From Brachypterus glaber (taxonomy: Eukaryota; Arthropoda; Insecta; Coleoptera; Kateretidae), in assembly GCA_958510825.1 (NCBI GenBank), contig OY294054.1:7604191-7668190 (forward strand): a stretch of 64,000 bases of DNA, in the 5' to 3' direction. Shown here piece after piece: positions 10,296-21,592 of the stretch; position 1 is the stretch's first letter; each line of letters begins with the position of its first letter. A program made the translations under genes and the position numbers. The notes beneath the pieces are model-generated. The model saw only the letters and a list, made by a program, of their open reading frames with translations, ran no database searches and was not told the origin of the DNA.

Positions 10296-13200
10296 TTAAA
10301 AATCTACTTGCGGCTTAATTAAATAACACGCATTTTTTAATTTAATTTCTAATACATCTTCGCTTATAAATTGATTTGAAATGCCCTTTGGCCATTTATC
10401 TGAGCCAAACTGTAAAAATCCAGGTCCGTGCCACCCAAGATCAGAAAACTGCAACTCTGAGGGATTAATTCCGCGTGAAATAATATCTGCAGGGTTAAGT
10501 GTGGAAGGACAATGAGACCAAACACCATTTTCAATGGTGAGTCTTTGAATTTCCGAAACTCTGTTACAAACAAAAGTTTTCCACTTACTGGGCTCGGCAG
10601 AAATCCAGTTAAGAACAATACTGGAATCTGTCCAGTAGTAGACGTTTCCTATTATCATTTTTAAACATTCGATTGCTTTAAACATAAGTTGCGCCAATAA
10701 CAAACCACCACAAAGTTCCAAGCGTGGAAGACTCACTGCCTTTAATGGAGCAACCCGTGATTTCGCACATAATAAATTTACTTTTATTTCTCAGCTATCG
10801 TTTTTAGATTTTATATAAATACATGCGCCGTAAGCTTGCTCCGAAGAATCACTAAAACCATGAAGCTCGACGTATGTCGCGTTTTTAACCGTAACTTGTC
10901 TAGGAATGCAAATTGTATCGAGATAATTTAATTGAGAATATAACGTAACCCAAATCGTGTGTAAATCTGTGGGAATAGACTCGTCCCATTCTAACTTTAA
11001 CTGCCACAATTTTTGAAGAATAATCTTAGCCTTTATTATAATTGGCCCTAAAACCCCTAATGGATCGAACATCTGTGAAATTATGGATAATATTAGTCTT
11101 TTAGTTACTCGCTCAGAGCTAGAAATCGTAGTAGTTTTATATTGTAAATTATCATTAATTGCATTCCATTGAACACCTAAAGTTTTCGCATTATTACTAT
11201 TAGCGTCCAATACAACATATTGTGAATTATTTTCGGTACTTTCGGATAGACCCTTTAATATTTCTTTATCATTCGACAACCATTTACGCAGATTAAATCC
11301 CGCATTTTTACATATAAAATTTATATTTTTAATTAAACGCAATAAATGTTCAACCGTATCCGCCCCCGTAATTAGATCGTCTACATAAAAATCCGATTTC
11401 ATAATTTCGCATTCTTCCGGAAATTTTAACTCGTTTTCATTAGCTAACTGAACCAAGCATCTAGTCGCAATAAATGAGGCTGGCCCAGTACCGTAGGTTA
11501 ACGTGCTGAGCTTAAAATGTTTCAAATCAGAATTAGGATCCGAACGCCATACTATTCTTTGTAAATCTTGATGCGAATCACAAATTTTTATCATACGATA
11601 CATTTTTTCCACGTCCCCTGTAATTACTATATCATGTTTTCTGAATCTAATCATAATCGCGAACAGATCGTCTTGAATACAAGGACCGACCATAAGACAG
11701 TCATTCAATGACAGTCCAGAGATAGTTTTACTCGACGCGTTAAATACGACCCTAACCTTAGTTGTAATACTACGCTCTCTTTCTACACTATGATGAGGCA
11801 AATGATATTTAATTGAATCAGTATTAATTTCATTTTTTGCTACTTCTTTCATGTGCCCCAATTCTAAGTACTCATTCATAAACTTAACATATTCGTTTCT
11901 TAAAACCGTATTTTTATTTAATTTATTTTCTAAAGAATAAAATTGTTTAATCGCGATTTGTTTTGAATCTCCTAAATTCGTATAATTTTCTTTTAAAGGC
12001 AATTTTACTAAAAAACGATCATTTTCGTCACGCGTCGTAGTTTCGAGAAAATGTTTTTCGCAATCCGATTCCTCTTTGGAGTAAACCTTCGCGTTTATCT
12101 CCTCTATCTCCCAAAACCTTTCAATCACGTCATTTTTTACGAAAAAACAATGTTCTATTTTTTGACTCGATACAGCAGTCATTTCTCCGGAAATGATCCA
12201 CCCAAGCTTGGTTTTAATCAAAGACGGTAATTTGCAACCTAATTTAATCCTTCCAATGCAAAGAAGTTCAAAAAATATACTAGCACCCAAAAGACAATCA
12301 ATTTCTGATGCAATATTAAATTGAGGATCCGCTAATTCTATTGTTTCCGGTATATTAAACTCTGCTTTAGGTATTGAACAATTCGGAGTAGCATCTGTTA
12401 TATTATCAATAACTAAAAATGATAACTTAGCATTATAATCATTATAAATCGATTTAATTGTGGTTTGAGTACGTTTATTTATTTTTGTAACGCTTTGATT
12501 TATACCGGTAATCGGTAAATTTATATTCGCTGAATCCAAATTTAGTTTTTTAAACAACCTATCTGTTATAAAATTACTTGTGGATCCATTATCCAGCAGC
12601 CCTCTGCATTTAATTGGTTTGTTATTTAAATCATAAATATATATTAACGCAGTACTCAAAAACACGAACGAACTATTCCTTTGGTTACAGTTTAAACTGA
12701 CTTCCGAATTTGATTGCAAAGCTGGACTGCTCGGCTCAGACTTTACAGTCAAGTTGCTATTTGACGTGTTATTCGATTTATTTTCATCAGATTCACTTGA
12801 ACCTTTATTATGTAGCAATAAGTTATGTTTTTTGAAACATGATTTACAACCACGCGATCGACAATCTTTTACAGAGTGACCTGGTCTCAAACAATTTATG
12901 CACAAATGCAACTTTTTTACTTCTACAAATCTATCGTTTATAGATAAATCGCCAAATTTCTTACAATCGTAAATCGAATGTGGGGCCTTACAAAAATAAC
13001 AACTTAAACCTTGGTTTGTCGACGTTATTAAAACCTTGTTTTTTGGAAAACTGTTATTTTGTTGATTACTAACTGAACCACCCTGGTATTTATTATTAAT
13101 CGTTTCTAAAAGATCGCATCTTTGTCCAAGAAATTTTTTAAAATCTGCAATTTTTGGATTGGTTATGTCTTTCGCGTATATTTCCCATTCTTTTTTAGTA

Positions 13201-14000
13201 GATATATCTAATTTTGAATTTAAAACGTAAATCAAAATAGTGCTCCACTCGCCTATATTTTCGCCCAAATTTTCCAACGCTCTATAATTTTTATTGAAGG
13301 TATCCAAAAAAACTCTAAGATTTTCATGAGATTCTTTTGAAACAACCTGTAAATCGAATATTGCCTTTATATGAGCATGGGTAATCGCTTTTTTTTTTTC
13401 AAACCTTTCATTTAATAACTGCCAAGCTGCATCGTAATTTTCGCTATTAATTTGTAAAGATCCTATTACTTGAGCTGCCTTTCCCTTAAGTGCCGCCTGC
13501 AAGTAATAAAACTTTTGAACGTTGCTCAAGGTCACATTTTTCTCGATTAAATTGTCAAATGTGTCCTTTAACTGGGACCATTGATCATATCGACCATGAA
13601 ACTCGGGCAAGTTAATAAAAGGTAACTTAATGTTTAAATTATTATTATTTTCTATCGGCGCTGAATTATTACTTTTTACGGATTGTACTTCATTTTCTAT
13701 AACCGGTATCAATTTTTTCGCTTTGGCTATATATTTAAAATATAAACCTTCAAATTCGCTTCTTTCGTTTTCGTGTGCATTCGCATATGCATCATCACTT
13801 TGTTCAATTTCAATTTCTGTTTGAAGATTATCAAACTCAACGCGAATGCCGAAAATCGCATCTAGACGCTCGCATATTTCCGCATTTTTATCGTCATCTA
13901 TTTCTAGTGCGCAGGCTTTGTCTATAAAATTTGTAAATCTTACCATTTGTTTTTTTAAAGCACTTCGACGCGCCAACATTGCATTAATATTCTCGCTCAT
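10296..14000 (-). pseudogene. BEL-1 Gag-Pol: Gag, protease, RT, RNase H
   Basis: 1,069 codons from the Met at 14000, one TGA stop at 10791-10793, then the same frame to 10296. Residues 1-110: Gag N-terminus. 124-300: DUF1759 capsid region (LPEFHGRYDQW). 334-395: zinc knuckles, including CINCLRPGHSVKDC. About 465-600: DUF1758 protease with the LLDNGSTSNF active site (Asp470). 745-1069: RT with GDVEKMYR (Asp796) and FYVDD (872-875). After the stop come the RNase H blocks SLPRLELCGG, YWTDSSIVLNW and LNPADIISRG. Apart from the stop the frame is long and clean, so the copy is young. Stop readthrough at this place is not known for the family and a plain mutation is more likely. Confidence 0.93.
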
Positions 14001-14814
14001 TTTTTTAATCTTTTTTACAAATTAAGTAAAAAATAAAATCGAATCTTTGACCCAACCTATTGTTAAATCAAAAAACTAAAATTTATTTTCAAATTAACCC
14101 GCTAGTTAAAATAAAAAGAGATACCAAAACTTATTGATATGAAAACTCTTTTCAAAACTATCTTTGCTCGCCAGCCTAAGAATTAAAAAATAAATGCACT
14201 TGTTTCGATAAGAATAACTGAAAACGATATTTTGACCCGCTAGTCAAAAATAAACTCCGTAATTCGCAAATTCGCCAAAAAGGTAATTTTTTACCCAGTC
14301 TATTTATAAACGCGCGATATTTTTAAATTGACAACGCTAGTCAAATTAAAACTAAGTTAAACTCAGGTTGTTTTTTACCATAAAAAAACGACCCAACCAT
14401 ATATTTTCTCGCTAGAAAAATATAACAGAATTTTCTTTGCAAACTAATTTAGTTTGTCAAAATAACTCGCTAGTTATTTCGAAAAACTCAAAAAAACGCA
14501 TGTAAAAGCAAAAAAACAAATTTTAAAGCAAAATAATGCAACTTTCAATCTAACTCGCTAGCTAAATTGAAAAAACTACAAAACACAAAATATCCAATAA
14601 TACCAAGTGCAATTTTATGTGCAACAAGTCGAAATTCTAGAACATTCTATGAACATGCCGCGATAATTTTAGAGGGAAATTGCAACTAATCTTAGAGGAC
14701 ACTCAGTGTATTAGGTAAAAAATGGTTAAATAAAGGAAAAATCTGACCTTAATCTGCTTGAATTTTCTTTATTTGCCGTTTCGTGAACTGTATATTCGCT
14801 AATTTCTAGAACAT
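14001..14814 (-). other. BEL-1 5' leader with repeated hairpins
   Basis: Untranslated 0.8-kb leader between primer site and Gag start. At 14094, 14230, 14328, 14404, 14460 and 14551 it has short inverted repeats around a shared CGCTAG core; a degenerate version (CTCGCCAGC) sits near 14167. ACCCAACC/ACCCAGTC motifs recur at 14050, 14293 and 14391. The leader may be a decayed tandem repeat with preserved hairpins. RNA packaging or dimerisation is an inference only. Confidence 0.75.
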
Positions 14815-14832
14815 TCGGCTCGACGCTTGCCA
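14815..14832 (-). other. BEL-1 primer binding site
   Basis: Directly inside the 5' LTR; minus strand starts TGGCAAGCGTCGAGCCG. TGG pairs with the universal CCA end of tRNAs. I cannot name the tRNA. Confidence 0.75.
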
Positions 14833-15117
14833 TGTATATTTCTATGAATATGTATAGTTTGTACGGTTTTCGTGTTCTATTTTACCGCACTTAACTAGGT
14901 TTTACATTATTAATGTACACAAATATAGTCTCAATATTAGTACTTTATTATTTCACAAAGGTAACACATTTATTTGACTATTTACTTTAGACAAAATACA
15001 ACAAAACATGGTGACGCCATGTTACCTTCTCAACAACGTCTTATCATCGCCGCCTAGCGGCCGGTTATACAACTTGTTCAGCCTACATTAGGGTGGAAGC
15101 AATTTTAAAATCGTTCA
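14833..15117 (-). repeat. BEL-1 5' LTR
   Basis: 285 bp, nearly identical to 8406-8690. Carries the presumed promoter; no confident TATA or initiator assigned. Confidence 0.93.
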
Positions 15118-15122
15118 AATAA

Positions 15123-16006
15123 GTTACCACTACGTAAATTATCTGCGATGGTTTATTCAACAAAAGTAAGGATAATTCAAACATTATCAAGGATTTATGT
15201 GACAATAAACAGGTATGGGATTAAAGATTAATTGAAAATGTCAGTAAATATTATTTTGAAATTTTTATATTTTCCCTCAATATGCACTGGCAACGTCGAA
15301 AAGATGGCCCCCGTTTAAAACTTCAAAATTAATAAAATGATATAAAATGTGATTTATTAAACCACAAATATTTTTTTTTTAATCTCAGTAAAAGCGTTCC
15401 ACATTGAAAAAAATACTGCTGAATAGCAAAAAATATTTAGAATTTTGTAGTGTTTTTTTGAATTTATATTTTCGTGGTTATCAAAGCGTAATTTAAAAAT
15501 CCATTTTTAATGTATTTTTTTTTCTATTTTAGGAAAATTAATGGGTAATTTTTTCCGCATAATTGAAAAGCGCGTGAAATGTTCTTTTAATAAAGGCTTT
15601 TAGCATATCTGTAAGTTTTATCGTTGATAAGCTATAAGCAACTAAATAGTCACGCGCATGCAGGTATGTTTAAACTTTTAAGTGGTGTATATCAGTAATT
15701 AAAATAGTTGGAGACCTAAAAACCATTGTTATATGTGTCTTTTAACGCTATAAATAAATGCTGAAAGTTACAAAAAAAATAAAAATTGTCCGTTAGATTT
15801 CCGAGATTTCACTCAGAAAGTCCCACATTATAGTACGAAGTTACAGGTTAAAATTATACATGCTTACAGCATGGTGGTCGATAGCACAGAACACTAGGTC
15901 GATAGCAAATAGGGCCGTGAAGCCGTTCACTGCCTGGCCAATGCCAGCTTACCTACCGGCCGGTATCGCAGATACCTGTTACCGGGGTATCTAACATTAT
16001 TGATAA
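15123..16006. repeat. Dispersed repeat in left arm, no gene
   Basis: 15123-15834 is the inverted copy of 1510-2215. 15835-16006 is arm-specific sequence with a CCGGCCGGTATCG block, mirrored at 25843-26027. No coding signal. Confidence 0.8.
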
Positions 16007-17401
16007 ATAGAGATCGGATTTTAGGAAGTCGTGACGTCAAAATGCATAGCCGGGTACAATAAGTTAACAAATTCATATTTTAATTTTATAAAAATGTTTA
16101 ATATGTTGCCAAACCACTACACTACCAAAGAAAATTACATAAATATTATGAAAGTCCCGTAACGTTTTATTTAAGTAAAAGAAAATTTAAAAAAACATAA
16201 TAGATCCAAAAATTATGATTTAGTTGGACTTTTAAATAATCCAAATTTTATTTAATAGTATTGTAACATGGTGGCTGGGTATTACTTTTATCATGTTAAA
16301 AAAAAAATCTGCCTGGCCAATCCTTTTCTATTCGCAATAACAGCTCATGTGACGTTTATAACTTGTGAAAATTTTTTTTAAAAATTTCTTCGAAATTATT
16401 ATTTTTACTCAAATCTTTTGTTTTTCATATTATAAATAAAATATAAATAAAATACAAAATTACACAACTAAAACAAACTACCGAAGAAATCTTTTTATGT
16501 TTTATTCAATTTGTGAAGAGGTGACTGGAAGGTGAAATCTATTTGAACTCGTTATAAACATGTACTCTGATATCTAAAAGCTCTAAACTTGTTTCCGTAT
16601 GCCTGTGACGAAATAAGTGAGATGTAAGGTCAAGCGTGTACCATATGCGTTATTTTATTGGTTAGAATCAGGCGCATGTGGAAACAAGGGTTTTATTGCA
16701 AGTAAATTGAGTCATTTCGTTCGACTTAGCAATGAGAATTTATTTCTTTTATTTTGTTGTTTTTCGCTTTTAATATACCTATTGAGCCTAATCTAATATT
16801 CATTTGTCACCGTTCATTTCATTAGTAAAATCCCTTGATAAAATGTTCGTAAAACCACTACGGTTAAATAGTGGATTGAAGATTATCCAGAACTGAAGTT
16901 CGACGGCAATATTTTACACTGCACATTTTGTAAAAAAGACTTAACCTGGGAAAGAAAAACTAATGTTTTAAGACATGTGACTACAAAAAGCCATAAAGGG
17001 GATGAGAAGCAAAGACAATTTAATATTTAAAGTAAGTAAAAAAATACAAAATTAATTTTAATCACAAGTTATAAACGTCACTTGATCTTTTATTGCGAAT
17101 AAAAAGGGATTGGCCAGGCAGATTTTTTTTAACTTGGTAAAAGTAATACCCAAACACCATGCCACAATACTATAAAATTAAATTTGGATTATTAAAGAGC
17201 CCAATTAAATCTTAATTTTCAGAATTGTTATTTTTTTTTATTTTTTTTACTTAAATAAAAGGTTACGGGATTTTCATAATATTTATGTAATTTTCTTTGG
17301 TAGTGTAGTGGTTTTTTATAAAATTAATATGAATTTGTTAACTTATTGTACCCGGCTATGCATTTTGACGTCCAAACGACTCCCTAAAATCCGATGTCTA
17401 T
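16007..17401. mobile_element. 1.4-kb TIR transposon with zf-BED fragment, left copy
   Basis: Terminal inverted repeats of about 350 bp: ATAGAGATCGGATTTTAGG at the left, CCTAAAATCCGATGTCTAT at the right, with GCATAGCCGGGTACAATAAG and GGCCAGGCAGATT blocks inside. The centre carries a zinc-finger peptide (16872-17030). No transposase core is present, so the copy is non-autonomous. Superfamily not assigned. Mirrored at 24441-25842. Confidence 0.8.
16872..17030 (+). pseudogene. zf-BED/CGGBP1-like zinc-finger peptide, left copy
   Basis: 53 codons including stop. It starts with WIEDYPELKF, then CTFC at residues 17-20, and ends with RHVTTKSH at 34-41, giving a C-X2-C...H-X6-H finger. The spacing and the aromatic/acidic lead-in resemble the N-terminal BED-type fingers of hAT-derived proteins such as CGGBP1. 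A stop (TAG) lies immediately upstream of the Trp codon. After the TAA stop comes GTAAGT, a good splice-donor sequence, so this may be a former first exon. It is probably a DNA-binding remnant of the parent transposase. Confidence 0.6.
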
Positions 17402-18305
17402 TAATAAAGCAACCATAAGATAAACTCTTATTTCCAACGTTTCTTATATAAACTAATTTACAAAATGTACCCACCACTTTAAGCGAAAATTTTAATTGTT
17501 GCTATTTTAACTCATTTACACGGTTGATGCAGTCTTTGTACGGAATATAAAGGATATGATTCTACATCACAAAATATGAAAAACCAACAAAGGAACATAT
17601 GTCGGGAAATAGGCCCAAGAGAGCTACGTCCCTTCGAATATGAACATATTGAATGGGGAACAAAAAAAAGCACCAATAATGATGCAGAGCGATTCTTTAT
17701 TGAAAACAGCAAAAAAGTATTCGTCACCTAAACACCTAAATTTAATATTAAAGGAGTAATCCTTTTAAAAACTAAAATTGTTGGTGGCAAAAAATGTTAC
17801 TTCCTCTTTACTTGCATGTTTTTTTTTTAAACGGTTGCTCCCACATTGTTGCACTATATAATATTTTTTATGTATGTTTAATCAAGGAATCCATATTTTT
17901 ACAAAAAATCTCAAAAAAAAATACAGATAAAAAATATTGGGGCAAAAGTGTATCTAGCAGGATAAAAATAGCAAAACCAACTTTTAAATAAACGGATTAA
18001 AGTATTACTACCTGAAAATAAACGGTTTTAAAGTTTCACATAAGGATAATATTTTTATAGTTTAAAGTCGGCATATAAGCAAGTAAAAAAAATTATTTAT
18101 TTTTTAAGTAACATTAAGTTTTGTGTTCTATAAATTATTAAGATCAACGTATGTACTTTAAATCACTGGCTTTATTTTTTATTTAACGAAATTATTTTTA
18201 CTTTGATATTAACTTTTATTTTACTTGACAAATTTATGAAAATATTTTATTTTGTTTGATATACAATTTAATTCATGTTGATTCAGGTAATAAATTTTTA
18301 GGAAG
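17402..18305. repeat. AT-rich arm sequence, foldback-family end
   Basis: The stretch from GATTCTACATCACAAAATATG (17560) to about 17780 matches, at lower identity, the repeat at 55311-55560, and its inverted partner lies at about 20160-20200. I see no gene. Mirrored at 23596-24440. Confidence 0.6.
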
Positions 18306-18764
18306 CGGCTATTTGGACCTCCGACGTCCACGCAGCTATTTCCACGTCCAGTATTTTTTTGCCTAATTTTAGGGTTTTTAAAGCTTAAAGGTATATTTTT
18401 AGTCAGAATTATATTCTCCTCGCCCTCGTCCTATGCCCCTCATTAGCATCAAAAACACCAAAAACGAAAAAACCCATACAAAAGAAAAAACCAAAACAAA
18501 CCAAATAATTAAGTAATGTGACGTTGGACTTGAAAATAGCGAGTTCACATAGAACAGGCTATTTGGACGTCCGACGTCCACGAAGCTTTTTCCACTTCCA
18601 GTATTTTTTTCTCCGGTTTTTGAGGGTTTTTAAAGCTTTTAAGGTATATTTTTCGTCAGAATTGTATTCTCCTCGTTTAAAGAGAACACCAAACAAACGA
18701 CAAAACTAAAACAAACCAAAGAATTAGGTCATGTGACGTCGGACTTCAAAATAGCCACTTCGAA
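18306..18764. mobile_element. Two adjacent 210-240-bp MITE-like units
   Basis: Units at 18306-18542 and 18560-18764. Each begins GGCTATTTGGAC(C/G)TCCGACGTC and ends in the inverted form (GGACTTCAAAATAGCC or a variant). They share a GTATTTTTTT...AGGGTTTTTAAAGCTT core. Mirrored at 23146-23595. Confidence 0.7.
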
Positions 18765-20000
18765 ATTTTTAACTCTCGGATAGTTTATTTACAACTCTAT
18801 AAAACCATACTAAATTTGGCAGCATAAAGAGCGAAAACGTATATTAGCGTCAAAATGTATATTTTAAAGTTATGATTTCAAATCAGCCCAAAATTGGTAT
18901 AAGGGGTTTTCCGTCAAAGATTACTAATTTTTGGTCAAAATTAAAAAATTCAAAATGGCGCCGTCTATATGAAGGACGACTTGTGCCATTTCTGGCCAAT
19001 TCGAACCAAAATCGGTATCAGGGGGTTTAAGGGGTCCCAGATTACAAATTTATGACTAAAATTTAAAAATTCAAAATGGCGGCACCACTATGGCGAGTTT
19101 CGACATTTATAAACCATGCCGACTCAAAATCGGGGTTTTTGGTGTCGTAAATTACAAATTTTTGTCAAAATTTAAAAATATATATATATATATATTTTAT
19201 TGAAATTTAAAATATTTAACCCCCCAAAATTGACTCCCTTAACCTTTAGACTTTTAAAATTGTTTTTTTTTTCTGTTATTAGCAGCTTATTTAGTGATAG
19301 TTTTATTTTTTTTAGATTTTTTTATTAAAATTTACAAATTTTAACCCCTTAAAACTTATTCCCTAGACTTTGGAAATTTTAAACTATTTTTCTCGTTATC
19401 AACAGATTATTTTAAATTATTACTGAAATTTTTAGGATTTTGTCCTTCTAAAAATTCGATTTGCCCCACTGTGACACGACTCCGGATAGGTTGTGCCATT
19501 TCTGGCCGATTCGAACCAAAATCGGTATCAGGGGGTTTAAGGGGTCCCAGATTACTAATTTTTGCCTGAAATTTTAAAATTCAAAATTTCGACATTTATA
19601 AACCATGCCGACTCAAAATCGGTATATAGGGGTTTTGGGGTCGTAGATTACAAATTTTTGGACAAAATTTAAAAATATATTTTTTTTCAATTTATTATTG
19701 AAATTTAAAATATTTATTTCCCCCAAAATTGGCCCCTTAAGCTTTAGACTTTAAAAATTATTTTTTTCTGTTATTAGCAGGTTTATTAGAGTTGGTTTTA
19801 TTTTTTTATATATTTTTATTAAAATTTACAAAAATTAAGCCCTTAAAACTTGCCCCCTAGACTTTGGATTTTTTAAACTATTTTTATGGTTATCAATAGA
19901 TTATTTTAAATTATTACTGAAATTTTTAGAATTTTGTCCTTCTAGAAATTCATTTTACCCCACTGTGACACGAATCATGATAGATTCAAAAAATAAATAA
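18765..20000. repeat. Diverged tandem repeat, period about 520 bp
   Basis: Unit starts near 18968 and 19489 with TTGTGCCATTTCTGGCC, then AACCAAAATCGGTATCAGGG. Inside each are shorter AAAATCGG...GGGGTTT repeats. Non-coding. Mirrored at about 21930-22990. Confidence 0.75.
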
Positions 20001-20197
20001 ATGAAGATAAACTAATTGCCCTTATTCATACTAGTATACATGCAAAACCTCGTCGCTCTAGCTCTTAGGGTACCAGAGTTATTAATTAAAAACCTTATTT
20101 TTAGTACAATTTTAAAGGGTCTTGACTCTCTTAGGGTTTGTTTCCGGTCATATGTTCATATACTGGTTTTTCATATTTTGTGATGTAGAATCATCGC

Positions 20198-20353
20198 TTT
20201 TCTTTTCCGTCAAAACACCGTGTATGTCAAAAAACTCAGCGGCCGGATTGTAAACTTTACAATCGACTCGATTTACAATTCGAATCCGAATCCGGCAGCT
20301 GGATTTAACCATCACGTTACGTTTTTGATATACACGGTGTTTTGGCGGAAAAC
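20198..20353. mobile_element. 156-bp MITE at inner end of left arm
   Basis: Inverted ends TTTTCCGTCAAAACACCGTGTAT ... ATACACGGTGTTTTGGCGGAAAA, followed inward by TCAAAAA. The mirror copy occupies about 21590-21746. Arm similarity ends exactly at its inner terminus. Confidence 0.8.
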
Positions 20354-21380
20354 AAAACAGACGATTCTACATCACAAAACATGAAAAACCAGTATAGGAA
20401 CATAGGACTGGAAACGAACCCTAAGAGAGTCACGACCCTTTAAAATTGTACTAAAAATAAAATACTTTACAATGTAAAGTCCTACTTGTAATAGTCCGGG
20501 AGCCCACTCATGCAGATAAAAAAGATTGGGGCAAAAGTACTTAAAGCCTCACACGGTGGGGAATTTTTCGAATCTAGCAGGACAAAAATAGCAAAACCAA
20601 CTTTTAAATAAACGGATTAAAGTTTAACTACCTGAAAATAAACTGTTTAAAGTTTCAAATAATGACTGAGAAAAGTACTTGGATATTACATATTTATATT
20701 TTTATAGAGCTTAATGTCGGCATATAACAAAATACTGCATTTGGTGACAGCAAGAATTAAACTTTGAAGAAAACCTATAAACTGACGACTATTTTACAAA
20801 GTCGCAAATTAAAAAAAAAAATCTGGCCCCACGATCATTTTCATTTTTATTTTATTTCAGGCTTTTAATGTGTGCAATCAAAACATGTAATAGGTAGAAA
20901 TGGGTGTTGTCAAAAAATTTTTTTCAATTAAAACGAACCGTGGGTAAGTTGGAAATTAAATAAAAAATACAGCTCATTCGCCAATTTTAAATTAATATAA
21001 TTAAATTTTAGGAAAACAAGCTCAGAACAATAAAAATTTACTTTTAGAAAGTTCTAAAGAATTGTAGATATGGCATATAATTTATAGATTTATTTACACA
21101 TTGTTATGCCAGATATCCAGAACTTCTAAAAATAATACATAAAAGGATTGCCATATTTTATCGCCATGGCTATTCTTTATTGTTTTTACTTAAATGTATA
21201 ATAAATATATTGTTATTTAAACTTTTAAAGTCTTTTCATTAAAAAATAAATATTTTTCATAATTAATTTTATATTTTTAACATAATATAGTTATAATTTT
21301 TATATTAAAGATTTATCGCATTCACAAAAAAAATACGTCAAGAGTGACCCAAAAAATCCGCATTTACCAACTTTTTAAAG
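20354..21380. other. Spacer of the inverted duplication, no gene
   Basis: 20354-20460 holds another copy of the CTACATCACAAAA foldback-family end, and 20515-20720 a decayed relative of 17930-18060. The rest is AT-rich without coding signal. Confidence 0.6.
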
Positions 21381-21592
21381 AAATCAAACTGCAACCTTGC
21401 CACATAAAACTGTTAGTTTCTATAATCCCACCCACTTTGCCCCTTCTACCCCTTTCTTGAGCTTCACATAAGATTGGAACTTCTTCGTTTAATCGCAATT
21501 TAAACGAAGCTTTGAACTCAATCTGTATATATATATATATATATATATAAATATACATAACAGTTTTATGTGGCAAGGTTGCAGTTTGATTT
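21381..21592. mobile_element. 212-bp MITE with perfect 35-bp TIRs
   Basis: Ends AAATCAAACTGCAACC ... GGTTGCAGTTTGATTT; the 35-bp repeats match perfectly. Interior has a (TA)n run (21526-21550). Its right end touches the start of the right arm. Confidence 0.88.

Larger units (their letters stand above)
8406..15117 (-). mobile_element. BEL/Pao LTR retrotransposon (BEL-1)
   Basis: A complete 6.7-kb minus-strand element with two 285-bp LTRs, flanked by AATAG (8401-8405) and AATAA (15118-15122), a 5-bp target duplication with one mismatch. The uninterrupted site is visible at about 26730 in the right arm. Domain order Gag (DUF1759), zinc knuckles, protease (DUF1758), RT, RNase H, integrase, DUF5641 is that of BEL/Pao. 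The coding region has an in-frame stop and about three frame breaks, so it is inactive as assembled. Confidence 0.95.
6971..20353. repeat. Left arm of giant inverted duplication
   Basis: Reverse-complement match to 21591-28102. Similarity begins inside Copia Gag (6971) and ends at a MITE (20353). Subtracting the BEL insertion with one target copy (6,717 bp), the arm is about 6.65 kb against 6.51 kb on the right. Scattered substitutions and small indels separate the arms, so this is not a simple read-through artefact. Confidence 0.92.

Noticed and set aside
10791..10793. TGA within BEL-1 Pol as programmed readthrough or selenocysteine
   Set aside because: It lies between RT and RNase H, and nearby frameshifts indicate ordinary decay; no readthrough signal recognised.
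14001..14832. BEL-1 leader hairpins as a tRNA or other RNA gene
   Set aside because: No cloverleaf or RNA polymerase III boxes; the hairpins are short and separate.
18399..18709. Paired small frames mirrored at 23171-23499
   Set aside because: They lie in MITE-like units and duplicate only because of the inverted duplication.
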